From assembly GCF_020860125.1 (NCBI RefSeq), contig NZ_JAJBUX010000059.1, positions 1 to 64,000 of the forward strand: DNA of 64,000 nt. The letters run 5' to 3'. The translations under genes and the position numbers were made by a program. The stretch is from Cloacibacillus sp. (GTDB lineage Bacteria; Synergistota; Synergistia; Synergistales; Synergistaceae). Shown here piece by piece: positions 37,644 to 47,683 of this stretch (its first letter is position 1; every line of letters starts with the position of its first letter). The notes under the pieces are model-generated. The model saw only the letters and a list, made by a program, of their open reading frames with translations, was not told the origin of the DNA and did not search any database.

Positions 37644-38410
37644 TGAGCACCGTACTTGAATTAAAAAATGTCAACAAAGCCTTCGGCGGGGTCCAGGCCG
37701 TCCATGATATGAGCTTTGTGATAAACAGGGGCGAGCTAGCCGGGCTCATTGGCCCCAACGGGGCTGGAAAGACGACGATTTTCAACCTTATCACCGGCGT
37801 TTATGATGTGACGAGCGGCGATATCGAGTTTAAGGGCAATAACATCAATAAGCTTAAGACTTTTCAGGTCATTTCGCTTGGCATCGCGCGTACCTTTCAG
37901 AACCTTCGCCTTTTCGCCGCCTCCTCCGTCCTCGAAAACGTGATGACCGCCGCGCAGCAGCATTATAAATATAACTTCTTTGAGGCCATTTCCCATCTCG
38001 GGCGCTGGAAGGATAAAGAGTCCGCGACACGTAAAGAGAGCATGGAGCTTCTCGAACGCGTAGGTCTCGCCGACCGCGCCGACCAGGCGGCGGGTACGCT
38101 GCCCTACGGTCTTCAGAGGCGTCTGGAAATAGCCCGCGCGATATCGCTCAAGCCGGAGCTGCTCCTGCTTGACGAGCCTGCCGCAGGTATGAACGCCGAG
38201 GAGGTCGAACAGCTCAACCACCTCATAACCGACATTCACAAAGATTTCAACCTCACAATCCTGCTTATCGAACACCACATGGATATGGTAATGGAGATCT
38301 GCCCGCATATTGTCTGTATGAATTTTGGCGCAAAGATCGCCGAGGGAACGCCGGAGGAGATACAGAGCCACCCTGACGTGCTCAAGGCCTATCTTGGAGA
38401 GGAGGAATAG
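37643..38410 (+). CDS. livG: Branched-chain amino-acid ABC transporter ATPase LivG
   Basis: 255 residues. Walker A GPNGAGKTT near 40, the Q-loop region, signature LPYGLQRRLEIARA (a common LivG variant of LSGGQ), Walker B LLLLDEPAAGMN and switch His in LLIEHHMDMV. Powers transport with LivF. Overlaps livM by one base and is followed by livF after 2 bp. Confidence 0.97.
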   Translation: MSTVLELKNVNKAFGGVQAVHDMSFVINRGELAGLIGPNGAGKTTIFNLITGVYDVTSGDIEFKGNNINKLKTFQVISLGIARTFQNLRLFAASSVLENVMTAAQQHYKYNFFEAISHLGRWKDKESATRKESMELLERVGLADRADQAAGTLPYGLQRRLEIARAISLKPELLLLDEPAAGMNAEEVEQLNHLITDIHKDFNLTILLIEHHMDMVMEICPHIVCMNFGAKIAEGTPEEIQSHPDVLKAYLGEEE

Positions 38411-38412
38411 CC

Positions 38413-39144
38413 ATGGAAGAGAGAACCCATATCCTCTCCGTAAAGGATCTTGTAGTAAATTACGGCGCGATCCAGGCTCTTAAGGGAGCTTCGCTTGACG
38501 TCTACGCAGGGGAGATCGTCGCCGTCATCGGCGCGAACGGCGCCGGAAAGTCGACGATGATGAACGCGATAATGGGCGACGTGCCGCGCGCCTCCGGTGA
38601 GATACTGCTTGATGGCAGGCAGCTGCCCAGCAAGAGCTATCAGGTCGTCTCCGCGGGAATCAGCCTCTCTCCCGAAGGGCGCAAGGTCTTCGCCCCGCTG
38701 ACCGTACTTGAGAATCTTGATATGGGAGCCTTTCCACTCTCTGACAGAAGCCAGATAGAGAAACAGAAGGAGGAGGTATTCCAACTCTTTCCGCGTCTGC
38801 TTGAGCGTAAAAACCAGTACGCCGGTACGCTATCCGGCGGCGAACAACAGATGCTTGCGATCGGCCGAGCCATGATGGCAAAGCCCCGCGTGCTTCTTCT
38901 TGACGAACCGTCGCTCGGACTTGCCCCAATCATTATCAATGAGATATTCAAAGAGCTGACAGAGGTCAACCGGCAGCTTGGCATGACGATTCTCATCGTC
39001 GAGCAGAACGCGAGAAAGGCTCTGCAGCTCTCTCACCGCGCCTATGTCATTCAGACGGGCAAGATCGTGATGGAGGGCAAGTCGGATGACCTTCTGCATA
39101 ACCCGGAGATCGAAGCGGCCTATCTTGGAGGAAAGAAAAAGTAG
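38413..39144 (+). CDS. livF: Branched-chain amino-acid ABC transporter ATPase LivF
   Basis: 243 residues. Walker A GANGAGKSTMM, signature LSGGEQQMLAIGRAM, Walker B VLLLDEPSLGLAP, switch region ILIVEQNARKAL. GAGGAGGAAT upstream of the ATG. Last gene of the liv operon. Confidence 0.97.
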   Translation: MEERTHILSVKDLVVNYGAIQALKGASLDVYAGEIVAVIGANGAGKSTMMNAIMGDVPRASGEILLDGRQLPSKSYQVVSAGISLSPEGRKVFAPLTVLENLDMGAFPLSDRSQIEKQKEEVFQLFPRLLERKNQYAGTLSGGEQQMLAIGRAMMAKPRVLLLDEPSLGLAPIIINEIFKELTEVNRQLGMTILIVEQNARKALQLSHRAYVIQTGKIVMEGKSDDLLHNPEIEAAYLGGKKK

Positions 39145-39192
39145 CTTCTCCACTGACAAAGTGAGCATACGAAACACATCGGAAAAATCAAT

Positions 39193-39224
39193 GGGCTTCG
39201 GTATTCTGCCGGAGCCCCTTTGCT
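39193..39224 (+). terminator. Rho-independent terminator after livF
   Basis: GGGCTTCGG/CCGGAGCCC stem (one G-T pair) with 7-nt loop, followed by CCTTTGCTTTTT. Confidence 0.8.
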
Positions 39225-39297
39225 TTTTCGCCTGCATATCTGACATGTTTATTTAGGGACTAATTCAGTGTGAAGCTCTCTTTTCGTGCAAATTATT

Positions 39298-39327
39298 TTG
39301 ACTTAGATATATATATAAGTATATAAT
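39298..39327 (+). promoter_or_regulatory. Promoter of secA
   Basis: TTGACT, 18-bp AT-rich spacer, TATAAT, about 70 bp before the secA start codon. Confidence 0.65.
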
Positions 39328-39397
39328 CACCTGATATGGAATGCATGAAATGTGCGGCATGTTGTGTTGTGCCGCCTGAAAGGTGGAAAAACTATAG

Positions 39398-42109
39398 ATG
39401 GGATTTTTGAACGGTGTAATAAAGGCGCTAGGCTTTGATCCGAATGACAGGGCCGTGGCAAAGTACGAGAAGAAGACGGAGATCATAGATTCCTACGAGG
39501 CGGAGCTTGAAAAACTCACCGACGAAGAGCTGGCGCAGTCCGCGGTAATCTTTAAGGAGAGGCTCGACAAGGGAGAATCTCTTGACGATATCATGCCCGA
39601 GGTATTCGCGAGGGTGCGCGAGGTCTCAAAGCGCACGCTGGGGCTGCGCCATTTCAAGGAACAGCTTATCGGTGGTATGGCGCTCCATGACGGAAACATC
39701 GCGGAGATGAAGACCGGCGAAGGAAAGACTCTCGTCGCGACCCTTGCCGTCGCTCTGAACGCGATGGCAAAAGAGGGCGTACATGTCATCACTGTAAACG
39801 ACTACCTCGCCGCGCGAGACGCCGCCTGGATGGGGCCGGTCTACAGGGGAATGGGGCTGTCGGTGGGGGTTATCTCGCCCTTCATGCCCGAGGAGGAGCG
39901 TTTCGCAGCCTACCGCTGCGATATAACCTACGGTACGAACAGCGAATTTGGCTTCGATTACCTGCGCGACAATATGGCGATCCAGAAGGAACAGCAGGTA
40001 CAGCGCGGCCATTATTTCTGTATCGTCGACGAAGTCGACTCCATATTGATAGACGAGGCGAGGACGCCGCTGATAATCTCCGGTCCCTCGGAGGACGATA
40101 CGGAACCATACCGCGTCGCGGACGGAGTCGCCCGCGAGCTGGTGAAGGGCGCTGACTTTGAGCTTGACGAAAAGGAGCGCAACCTCGCATTGACGGAGGA
40201 CGGTATCTCCAAGGCCGAACGCATCATGAAACTGCCGAACCTCTTCACAGACTTCGCGAACTCCTCGCTAGCGCATAAGATCGTGCAGGCGCTTAAGGCG
40301 CACCACCTCTTCCAGCGCGACGTACATTATGTCGTCAAGGACGGAGAAATCGTCATCGTAGATGAATTTACGGGACGCCTGATGTTCGGCCGCCGCTATT
40401 CTGACGGGCTGCACCAGGCTATCGAGGCCAAAGAGCGTGTGAAGGTAGGGCGCGAGAATCAGACGCTCGCGACGATCACTCTGCAAAACTATTTCCGCAT
40501 GTACAAGAAGCTCGCCGGTATGACCGGCACCGCGCTCACAGAGGCGGAAGAGTTTAAGGAGATATACGGGCTCGAGGTAATCGTGGTCCCGACACACAGG
40601 CCGATGATCCGCGTCGACCAGCCGGATGCGGTCTACAAGACGTCCGAAGAAAAATATATCGCGGCGGCCGACGAGGTGGCGGAGTTCCATGCCAAGGGAC
40701 AGCCGATCCTGATCGGTACGGCCTCCATAGAGCATTCGGAGCGGGTCAGCAAGCTGCTGCGCGTGCGTAAGATACCGCACAATGTGCTCAACGCGAAGGT
40801 ACACGATAAAGAGGCCTCGATCGTTGCCCAGGCGGGCCGTCTAGGCGCGGTCACCGTCGCCACCAACATGGCGGGACGCGGAACCGACATCGTTCTTGGC
40901 GGAAACCCTGAGTTCCTCGCGCGCGAGGAACTTGAGAAGCAGGGCATAGATACGGCGGCGGAGCCTCAGCTCTATGCCGAGACCCTTGAAAGATATAAGG
41001 CGGCCTGCGCCGAAGAACACGATAAGGTCATCGAGACGGGCGGACTGCGCATCATCGGCACCGAACGCCATGAGTCGCGCCGTATAGACAACCAGCTCCG
41101 CGGCCGTTCCGGACGCCAGGGCGACCCCGGCGAGAGCCGCTTCTATATCGCCCTTGAGGACGACCTGATCCGCCTCTTTGGCGGGGACCGGATTTCCGGC
41201 ATTATGGACAAGCTGGGCATGGAAAAGGGCGAATCTATAGAACATCCGCTGCTCTCCAAGGCGATCGAAAACGCCCAGAAAAAAGTCGAAGAGATGCATT
41301 TTGACATCCGTAAGCAGCTCCTCTCCTATGACAACGTGATGAACCGCCAGCGCGAGGCGGTCTATCGCGAGCGCGCGGAGATACTTGACGATAAGGATAT
41401 CGTTGAGCGTACCCTTGGGGTTCTTGAGGATACCGCCCAAGCGCAGCTTGACAAGATATTCGCAGACAAGAGCGCCGACGAGCCGGATGTGGCCTCAGTC
41501 AGCGTTCGTCTGAACGCTCTCTTCTGGCCCGGCATCGCGCGCCACCTTGACGGCGTGCAGGCGGAGGCGGAACTTGAAGAGGTGCGTCCGAAGATCATCG
41601 AAGAGATACGCGCGCGCTTTAACCAGAAGACGGCGGAGCTTGGTGAAGAGCTCTCGGAGCAGATATTCAGATATATATTCCTCGAGGTGCTCGACAAGAA
41701 CTGGAAGGAACACCTGCTCGCGATGGACGAGCTGCGCCGCGGCATCGGGCTGCGCGCCATAGGCCAGAAGGACCCGCTTGTCGAATACCAGTTTGAATCA
41801 TTCAACCTCTTCCAGGAGATGCTCAATCAGGTACGCGAGGGTATCACCGAATTTGCGCTGCGCGTCTCGGTGGTTACCAGGGAGCCGGAGAGGGAAGAGC
41901 GCAGTAAGAAGTGGCGCGAAAGCCGTGACGCCTTAGATATTCCGGCGGCATCCGGCGGTTCCTACAATGATGATATGGAAAACCCCGGCGCGCTCGCGAC
42001 GGCACAGAAGACGCAGCCGATAGTGAACGAAGTAAAGATCGGGCGTAACGACCCCTGCCCCTGCGGCAGCGGGAAAAAATACAAACAGTGCTGTGGAAGA
42101 GATAAATAG
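39398..42109 (+). CDS. secA: Preprotein translocase ATPase SecA
   Basis: 903 residues. Motifs: [22 protein letters not shown] region, Walker [11 protein letters not shown], Walker [53 protein letters not shown], and [15 protein letters not shown]. The C-terminus carries the zinc motif [13 protein letters not shown] that binds SecB or lipids. It drives proteins through SecYEG, the route needed by the surface protein, LivJ and the secretion-system components in this window. GAAAGGTGG lies before the ATG. Confidence 0.98.
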   Translation: MGFLNGVIKALGFDPNDRAVAKYEKKTEIIDSYEAELEKLTDEELAQSAVIFKERLDKGESLDDIMPEVFARVREVSKRTLGLRHFKEQLIGGMALHDGNIAEMKTGEGKTLVATLAVALNAMAKEGVHVITVNDYLAARDAAWMGPVYRGMGLSVGVISPFMPEEERFAAYRCDITYGTNSEFGFDYLRDNMAIQKEQQVQRGHYFCIVDEVDSILIDEARTPLIISGPSEDDTEPYRVADGVARELVKGADFELDEKERNLALTEDGISKAERIMKLPNLFTDFANSSLAHKIVQALKAHHLFQRDVHYVVKDGEIVIVDEFTGRLMFGRRYSDGLHQAIEAKERVKVGRENQTLATITLQNYFRMYKKLAGMTGTALTEAEEFKEIYGLEVIVVPTHRPMIRVDQPDAVYKTSEEKYIAAADEVAEFHAKGQPILIGTASIEHSERVSKLLRVRKIPHNVLNAKVHDKEASIVAQAGRLGAVTVATNMAGRGTDIVLGGNPEFLAREELEKQGIDTAAEPQLYAETLERYKAACAEEHDKVIETGGLRIIGTERHESRRIDNQLRGRSGRQGDPGESRFYIALEDDLIRLFGGDRISGIMDKLGMEKGESIEHPLLSKAIENAQKKVEEMHFDIRKQLLSYDNVMNRQREAVYRERAEILDDKDIVERTLGVLEDTAQAQLDKIFADKSADEPDVASVSVRLNALFWPGIARHLDGVQAEAELEEVRPKIIEEIRARFNQKTAELGEELSEQIFRYIFLEVLDKNWKEHLLAMDELRRGIGLRAIGQKDPLVEYQFESFNLFQEMLNQVREGITEFALRVSVVTREPEREERSKKWRESRDALDIPAASGGSYNDDMENPGALATAQKTQPIVNEVKIGRNDPCPCGSGKKYKQCCGRDK

Positions 42110-42134
42110 AGATAGGAGGCGCGATATCACGATT

Positions 42135-43964
42135 ATGAAGGATAATTTCTTCAAGAAGGCCGCCGTATTTGCGGCCGCGCTGCTGATTCTCTCCTCAAGC
42201 GCCGTCGCCGCCTGCGCATGGAACAGCGGGGATGAGATCGCGCGCCTGAAAAAGGAGGTCCCTTCGCTGGAGACCTTCGGAGACAACAGCGCGGTCATAT
42301 GGCTCCGCAATAATGAATCAAGGATGCTGGCCGACGGATCGATGGAAAACAGGCGCTATACCATCATAATGATGGGCGAGCGGGTGCCTGAGGACTGGAA
42401 GACGCTGCGCTATCCGGTCCCGGCTGACGGTTCGCTCGTCGTAGAGGAGGCCGCCTGGTACAACCCTATGACCGGCATGAAAGAGGGTTCTCTGCCCGTA
42501 AGCGAGGAAAAGCTTGCGGGCGGCGCCGCTGCGAGCGTCATATCGGTGCCCGATGATACCGTCGGCCGCGCCGTCGTGATCGTCGTCAAAGAGAACCGCG
42601 CGAACCGCTACGGCGTGGATGAGACGGTCAATATGGCCGGAAGCCTGCCAATCTGGGAGCAGAACGTCAGTGTCGAACTTCCCGAGGGCATGGAGATATT
42701 CTGGACAGGCCGCGATATGAAAGAGCCCCTCATCACAAAACAGAACAACGTCCAGCGTTATAGCTGGCAGGTTATGAACCAACTGCCATGGCACGGAGAG
42801 GGGTTTGTTACAAATGAGCGTCCGATGCTCTCTTTCAGCTCTAAAAAAGGAGTGCTTCACAGCCTTCGTATGATTCGTGAAATGGCCGCCTCGATGCCTT
42901 CGCTGCCTCTGCCCGTTTCGATGAAGGGCGACTCGGCGCGAGCCGGTGCGAGGCTGATCGAATGGATCGGCGCCCCGGAACGTACCCTGGCCGGTTATCC
43001 GGAAAACTGGGTCCGCGCTGCGGACCAGATCCCGCCGGAGGGGCCGTGGACGCCGTGGGAACAGACGCTGCTGCTCAATAAGTGGCTTGCCTCGCAGGGC
43101 TGGACGGTCTCGCTCTGGCTTGAGGGCAGGATGCCCCTTGACGACACGACGCCGGCCTCCACGACGCTCTTTGCCTATCCCGTCCTTGAGCTGAAGCCGC
43201 GCGAGGGGGCGAAGTCTTCCTATTTTAAGGCGGGGCTGCCCTTTACGTTTGACCGTGTGCCCTCGTCGATTGCCGGAACCGAGCTCTATGGGCTGAAGGA
43301 CGACGAATATGTGACGAAGAGGCTTCCCGCCGGTTCGTCGTCGGACAACCGCCTCGCGCTTCTGTGGCGGCTCAAGCTTGACGATCAGGGCAAAGCTGAG
43401 GGTAAACTCGACGTGACGGTCACCGGCGGCTGGAGCGATATCTTCTCCGGCAACGAGGTGCCGTCGCTGAACAAGATCGGGACATTCCTTCTCGCGAAGA
43501 TAAACTTCGCTATACCGGGAATGGATATCACTCCGACTGCGGTGGAACCGCTCCCGACCGGTTACAAGCTCTCGTTCGACGTCAGGTGCGTTCCTGGTAT
43601 CATCCACGGAGGCAGCATGCTGCTGCGGCTGCCGGGCGGCATACCGCTGCGTGTCAGTGAAATGATCGGCAGGGAGAAAAAATATACTCTGCGCTTCCCC
43701 TTCATCATCGATCAGAAGGTGAGGATGTCGATGCCCAAAGGATTCAGGATGCTCCAGACGCCGCCGCTGAAGCAGCTTGGCACCGGCACTAAGGCGGTGC
43801 TCAAGGAGTCGATCATGCACTGGCCAAAGAAGGCCGAGCTGCTTGCGGACAGTACTTGGGTTGTTAAGAGCCGCGAGATAGACGGCACGCTGGCGCAGGT
43901 GCTGAGAGAAGAGCTTGCCGCCTCGCTGCGGTGGCCGGTTCTCGACCTGCCGTTCAGGAAATAA
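42135..43964 (+). CDS. Exported protein of unknown function
   Basis: About 609 residues. Signal peptide (basic MKDNFFKK, hydrophobic AAVFAAALLILSSSAVA). The layout recalls DUF3857/transglutaminase-like exported proteins: an N-terminal beta domain with ESRMLADGSMENRRYTIIMMGE, and a middle segment with WEQTLLLNKWLASQGW, but I do not see a clear Cys-His-Asp triad, so the assignment stays open. GGAGG lies 17 bp before the ATG, unusually far; a GTG at 42093 inside the end of secA is the alternative start. It lies between secA and argS. Confidence 0.72.
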   Translation: MKDNFFKKAAVFAAALLILSSSAVAACAWNSGDEIARLKKEVPSLETFGDNSAVIWLRNNESRMLADGSMENRRYTIIMMGERVPEDWKTLRYPVPADGSLVVEEAAWYNPMTGMKEGSLPVSEEKLAGGAAASVISVPDDTVGRAVVIVVKENRANRYGVDETVNMAGSLPIWEQNVSVELPEGMEIFWTGRDMKEPLITKQNNVQRYSWQVMNQLPWHGEGFVTNERPMLSFSSKKGVLHSLRMIREMAASMPSLPLPVSMKGDSARAGARLIEWIGAPERTLAGYPENWVRAADQIPPEGPWTPWEQTLLLNKWLASQGWTVSLWLEGRMPLDDTTPASTTLFAYPVLELKPREGAKSSYFKAGLPFTFDRVPSSIAGTELYGLKDDEYVTKRLPAGSSSDNRLALLWRLKLDDQGKAEGKLDVTVTGGWSDIFSGNEVPSLNKIGTFLLAKINFAIPGMDITPTAVEPLPTGYKLSFDVRCVPGIIHGGSMLLRLPGGIPLRVSEMIGREKKYTLRFPFIIDQKVRMSMPKGFRMLQTPPLKQLGTGTKAVLKESIMHWPKKAELLADSTWVVKSREIDGTLAQVLREELAASLRWPVLDLPFRK

Positions 43965-44071
43965 TATAAGCCGGCAGTATACGCCGTCCCCGCCATTTTC
44001 CTGCATGAGCCGGCAGGCGCGGCGCGTATGAGGCATAGTTTTAGAAAGTTTACATATAAGGAGTGTCGGAC

Positions 44072-45748
44072 TTGCAGAACATGACAGACGAACTGAAACA
44101 GGCGCTTGATACGGCCGTGAAGGCTGTGGCCGCCGAGAAGAACTACCAGATACCGGAGGGCTTTATTGTACGCCTTGAGCGTCCCCGCCAGGAGGGGCAC
44201 GGCGACTGGGCGACGAACATCGCGATGCAGCTCTCGAAGCCCTTTGGCGTTAAACCCCGCGACCTGGCCGAGGATATAATCGCCAAACTTCCCAAGGATT
44301 CGGTGATCGAGAGGGCCGAGGTCGCCGGACCCGGCTTTATGAACTTCACCCTCTCCTCAAACTGGGTGACGGAGACGGTGAAAAACGCCATCGAAAAGGG
44401 TGACGGCTACGGAAGAAGCAATGTCGGCGGCGGACGCCGCATACAGGTCGAATTTGTCAGCGCGAACCCGACGGGGCCGCTCCACATGGGGCACGGCCGC
44501 GGCGCGGCGGTCGGCGATATAACGGCCTCACTGCTGGATTTTGCCGGTTATAATGTCGAGCGTGAATATTACATAAACGACGCCGGCCTTCAGATGGAGC
44601 TGCTCGGCAAATCGGCTCAGGCCCGCTACTTTGAGGCGCTGGGACGCGCCGAAGAGGCGCCGATGCCCGAGGACGGCTATCATGGGGATTATATGTCCGA
44701 TATTGCGAAGTCCTACGTGGAAAAATACGGCGACTCGCTGGCGCAGAAGCCGCTTGAGGAGACGCTGCCGTTTTTCTCCGAGGAGACCGGCAGACTGGTC
44801 CTGGAACTGATCAAGAAAGACCTCGAAGATTTCGGCGTCAAGTTTGACGTCTGGTTCTCGGAGAAGTCGCTTTATGACGACAACCTTGTGGAGCCCGCGA
44901 TGCAGGCCCTCAAAGAGCGCGACTACGCCTATGAGGACGAGGGGGCCCTTTGGTTCCGTTCCACGATGTTCGGCGATGACAAGGACCGCGTCCTCATCCG
45001 TTCAAACGGGATGCCCACCTACTTTACCTCGGACGTCGCCTATCTTAAGAATAAATATGACCGCGGGTTTGAGAAGAATATATATGTCTGGGGCGCCGAC
45101 CATCACGGCTACGTGCCGCGTCTTAAATCGGTGAATAAGGCCTTTGGCTTCCCTGACGACGGCATCGACGTGCTCCTTATCCAGATGGTGAACCTTCTCC
45201 GCGACGGCAAGCCGGTGCAGATGTCGAAACGCGCGGGTACGATCGTGACGCTGCGTGAGATCATGGACGAGGTGGGCCGCGACGCGGCGCACTTCTTCTT
45301 CGTCATCCGCCGCTGTGACAGCACCGTCGACTTTGACCTTGAACTGGCGAAAAAAGCCTCGTCTGAGAACCCTGTATTCTATATCCAGTATGCGCACGCG
45401 CGCATCTGCAGCATCAGGCGCGAGCTTGCCGAGCGCGGCATACCGATGCCGACGATGGAAGATTTTGACGTGAGCCTGCTCACGGACCCGACCGAGATAA
45501 ATCTCGCGAAGGCGGTCTCTCGCTTCCCTGAAGAGATCATGAAGGCCGCCGAGGAGACGGCGCCGCACCGCCTCGTCTACTACGCGACGGAGCTGGCGGA
45601 GGCCTTCCATGCCTTCTATAACGCGCAGCGTGTCCTTGGTGTTGAGGAAAATGTGATGAAGAGCCGTATCCTTCTCATGGAGGCGGCGCGCGTCACGCTG
45701 AAAAACGCTCTCGGCATCCTCGGAGTGTCGGCTCCCGAGAAGATGTAG
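44072..45748 (+). CDS. argS: Arginyl-tRNA synthetase
   Basis: About 558 residues. Class I synthetase: HIGH-type motif in NPTGPLHMGHGRGAA near 125-135, WGADHHGYVPRL, KMSKS counterpart VQMSKRAGTIVTLRE, and the C-terminal anticodon-binding helical domain (PVFYIQYAHARICSI onward). Start: TTG 44072 lies 8 bp after AAGGAG, the best fit; ATG 44081 or GTG 44063 are alternatives. Confidence 0.97.
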   Translation: MQNMTDELKQALDTAVKAVAAEKNYQIPEGFIVRLERPRQEGHGDWATNIAMQLSKPFGVKPRDLAEDIIAKLPKDSVIERAEVAGPGFMNFTLSSNWVTETVKNAIEKGDGYGRSNVGGGRRIQVEFVSANPTGPLHMGHGRGAAVGDITASLLDFAGYNVEREYYINDAGLQMELLGKSAQARYFEALGRAEEAPMPEDGYHGDYMSDIAKSYVEKYGDSLAQKPLEETLPFFSEETGRLVLELIKKDLEDFGVKFDVWFSEKSLYDDNLVEPAMQALKERDYAYEDEGALWFRSTMFGDDKDRVLIRSNGMPTYFTSDVAYLKNKYDRGFEKNIYVWGADHHGYVPRLKSVNKAFGFPDDGIDVLLIQMVNLLRDGKPVQMSKRAGTIVTLREIMDEVGRDAAHFFFVIRRCDSTVDFDLELAKKASSENPVFYIQYAHARICSIRRELAERGIPMPTMEDFDVSLLTDPTEINLAKAVSRFPEEIMKAAEETAPHRLVYYATELAEAFHAFYNAQRVLGVEENVMKSRILLMEAARVTLKNALGILGVSAPEKM

Positions 45749-45775
45749 GGCGGGCGGCGGAGCCCCGTCTCTGGG

Positions 45776-46075
45776 ATGAACGCGCCGAAACTGCGCTGGG
45801 TGCTCTTCGGAGCGGCGGTGACCTTTATGATCGCGGTGCTTTTGACCTCCTTCTTCAAGGAGATCGAGAAGATCGACGTGCTTACTTCCGCGCTCGACAG
45901 CAGGATGGAAGAGCTGGTCAAAGAGGAGCGAAAAACCCAGAAGCTAAAACAGGATATCCGCTACTACAGCACTCCGGAGGGAATTGCGCGTCTTGCCACC
46001 GAGCAGTTCAATCTGGTGCAGTCCGGCGACCGGATCTATAAAATCGAGATAACGTCAAAGGACAGCTTGCAATAG
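45776..46075 (+). CDS. FtsB/DivIC-like septum formation protein
   Basis: 99 residues. Short cytoplasmic end, one transmembrane helix (about 8-25), a coiled coil (about 30-62: LDSRMEELVKEERKTQKLKQ) and the family end region YYSTPEGIARLATEQFNLVQSGDRIYKI. DivIC/FtsB proteins bridge the division septum complex. The match is to the family, not to a specific member. Lies between argS and rpsF, probably one transcript. Confidence 0.83.
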   Translation: MNAPKLRWVLFGAAVTFMIAVLLTSFFKEIEKIDVLTSALDSRMEELVKEERKTQKLKQDIRYYSTPEGIARLATEQFNLVQSGDRIYKIEITSKDSLQ

Positions 46076-46161
46076 CGGTCCGCTTGAAGTATAATACTAA
46101 ATTGTGTTTCCCTGTCTCTTCCATAGAAGAGGCCAGAGTCCAAAGGGAGGAGGTGAAGTAC

Positions 46162-46446
46162 GTGCGGTCTTACGAAATGGTTGTAATATTTAAGGCTGAT
46201 ATCGAGGATCATAAAACAGTTTCCGAAGATACGGCCGAGATTGTGCGCGGATTGGGAGCAGAGGTTGAGAAGATCGACCTTTGGGGCAAAAAGCGTTTTG
46301 CCTACCCCATCGACAAACAGCTAGAGGGCTTTTACACTCTCTACACGTTTAAGCTCGACCCCGCGCAGGTTAAGGAAATGGAACGTCTCCTTAGCCTCAA
46401 GCCTTACGTTGTGCGGCAGATGGTCGTCAACCTTGAGGAGAAGTAG
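46162..46446 (+). CDS. rpsF: 30S ribosomal protein S6
   Basis: 94 residues from GTG 46162, preceded by a very strong GGGAGGAGGTGA. Conserved: RSYEMVVIFKADI, GLGAEVEKIDLWGKKRFAYPI, EGFYTLYTF and RLLSLKPYVVRQMVV. The open frame extends further upstream but that part is unrelated to S6. First of rpsF-ssb-rpsR. Confidence 0.97.
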   Translation: MRSYEMVVIFKADIEDHKTVSEDTAEIVRGLGAEVEKIDLWGKKRFAYPIDKQLEGFYTLYTFKLDPAQVKEMERLLSLKPYVVRQMVVNLEEK

Positions 46447-46451
46447 GTCTT

Positions 46452-47009
46452 ATGTCCAGAGGATATAACAGGACAGTGCTGATGGGCAACTTGGCACGCG
46501 ATCCGGATGTAAGATTTACGCCCAACAAACAGAAGGTGGCGCGTATCACAGTAGCCATAGGACGCCAGTGGAAGAACAAAGCCACCGGCGAGCTTCAGAG
46601 CCATACGGATTTTATCCCCGTGGTGGCCTGGGGCGCCTCCGCGGATCTCTGTGAGCGTTATCTTAAGAAGGGGCGCCCTGTATTGGTCGAAGGAAGAATC
46701 ACCGTGCGTGATTTCGACGACATCAAGACAGGCCAGCACCGTTGGGTCACGGAGGTCGTAGCTGAGAACATCGTTCTTCTGAGTTCAGGCCGCAGAGAAG
46801 ATGAAGGTTCCGGCGGTTATCAGCAGCAGAGTTACGGCGGAGGCCAGCAGTCCGGTTACGGACGCGCGCCGCAGCCGCAGTCCAACGCCATGGCGGCTCC
46901 AGATATGGGCAGCTTGAGAGGCGAGGCCGGCTTTGAGGATGATTTCCCGCTTGATTTTTCCGAGCTCGGAGGCCCTGATTCGTCAGGAGATGTAGAGATA
47001 CCGTTCTAG
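46452..47009 (+). CDS. ssb: Single-stranded DNA-binding protein
   Basis: 185 residues. OB-fold with NRTVLMGNLARDPDVRFTPN, VARITVAIG, FIPVVAWG and GRPVLVEGRITVRDFDD (about 1-110), then a Gly/Gln-rich linker with SYGGGQQSGYG, and the acidic tip SSGDVEIPF that binds partner proteins. Sits in the standard place between rpsF and rpsR. Confidence 0.98.
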   Translation: MSRGYNRTVLMGNLARDPDVRFTPNKQKVARITVAIGRQWKNKATGELQSHTDFIPVVAWGASADLCERYLKKGRPVLVEGRITVRDFDDIKTGQHRWVTEVVAENIVLLSSGRREDEGSGGYQQQSYGGGQQSGYGRAPQPQSNAMAAPDMGSLRGEAGFEDDFPLDFSELGGPDSSGDVEIPF

Positions 47010-47029
47010 TAGAAAGAGGTGGATAGGCA

Positions 47030-47269
47030 ATGGAAAACGCATTCAACCGCAAGCGTCGCAAGCGCAGGCCGAAGGTATGCCATTTCTGCGTAGATAAAGT
47101 CGAGCACATCGACTACAAAGAAATAGACAAACTTAAGAAATATATAACGGAACGCAGCAAGATAATCCCCCGCCGCGTAACGGGTACATGTGCGAAGCAC
47201 CAGCGCCAGCTGACGCGCGCGATCAAGCGCGCGAGGCTTATCGCGCTGCTGCCCTTCACATCCGACTAA
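47030..47269 (+). CDS. rpsR: 30S ribosomal protein S18, zinc-ribbon form
   Basis: 79 residues. Conserved S18 core ([18 protein letters not shown], then [25 protein letters not shown]). It keeps CHFC and CAKH, so it is the zinc-binding (C+) form. AAAGAGGTGG upstream. The TAA stop codon is the first three bases of palindromic element copy D. Confidence 0.97.
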   Translation: MENAFNRKRRKRRPKVCHFCVDKVEHIDYKEIDKLKKYITERSKIIPRRVTGTCAKHQRQLTRAIKRARLIALLPFTSD

Positions 47270-47434
47270 ATCGGCGTTTATAAGCACGATTTGCGTCATA
47301 AAATGGGGGCTCCGAATCCTCACCGTATGAAGATACGGTTCCGGTATCGGAGCCCCCATTTCATTTAGCAACTCGCACTTCTAAACGCCGATTTCCTTCG
47401 GATGGGAAAAGAGATAAATTACGATTTAGCTTTG
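47267..47434 (+). repeat. Long palindromic element, copy D
   Basis: Core hairpin 47268-47394 plus a ~40-bp tail. The core is identical over 127 bp to the reverse complement of copy C, 38.6 kb away. The rpsR stop codon is part of it. Stem ATGGGGGCTCCGA/TCGGAGCCCCCAT, tip CCGTATGAAGATACGG, GCGTCAT and ATTTAGC on opposite arms. Confidence 0.93.
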
Positions 47435-47683
47435 TTTTGTCATGCCGGGCTTGGCCCGGCATCCAGAGACTCTGGAGCCCTTGCCCGAGGGCGCGGGCCG
47501 TGTGTTTGCAAGCGTTGATGAGGCGCGATTTTATAGTTTTTTTATGCGGGAGCCGATTCAAGCGGAGACGCCAGTACGATATTCGGGAAGATGTCGCCTG
47601 CGGCACCTACAATTCTTTTAACTGCTGTTATAATATGTGGGAGTCTGCGGCTCTCTTTTTGATAAAACTGGCGGAGGTTTGAC
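47435..47683 (+). other. Gene-free region with GC-rich hairpins before the DUF2232 gene
   Basis: No gene seen. ATGCCGGGC-TTG-GCCCGGCAT (47442-47462) is a perfect hairpin directly followed by CCAGAG-A-CTCTGG, and further GCCC/GGGC stems follow. The phrase resembles dispersed palindromic repeats known from other phyla. An extended -10 promoter is near the end (47626-47634). Confidence 0.5.
47626..47634 (+). promoter_or_regulatory. Possible extended -10 promoter for DUF2232-rplI-dnaB
   Basis: TGTTATAAT (TGn plus a perfect TATAAT) 50 bp before the DUF2232 start; the -35 region is poor, as is usual for extended -10 promoters. Confidence 0.45.

Noticed and set aside
42318..44036. 572-codon open frame on the minus strand
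   Set aside because: Fully antisense to the exported protein gene, Arg/His-rich, no ribosome site or family motifs; an effect of GC-rich codon use.
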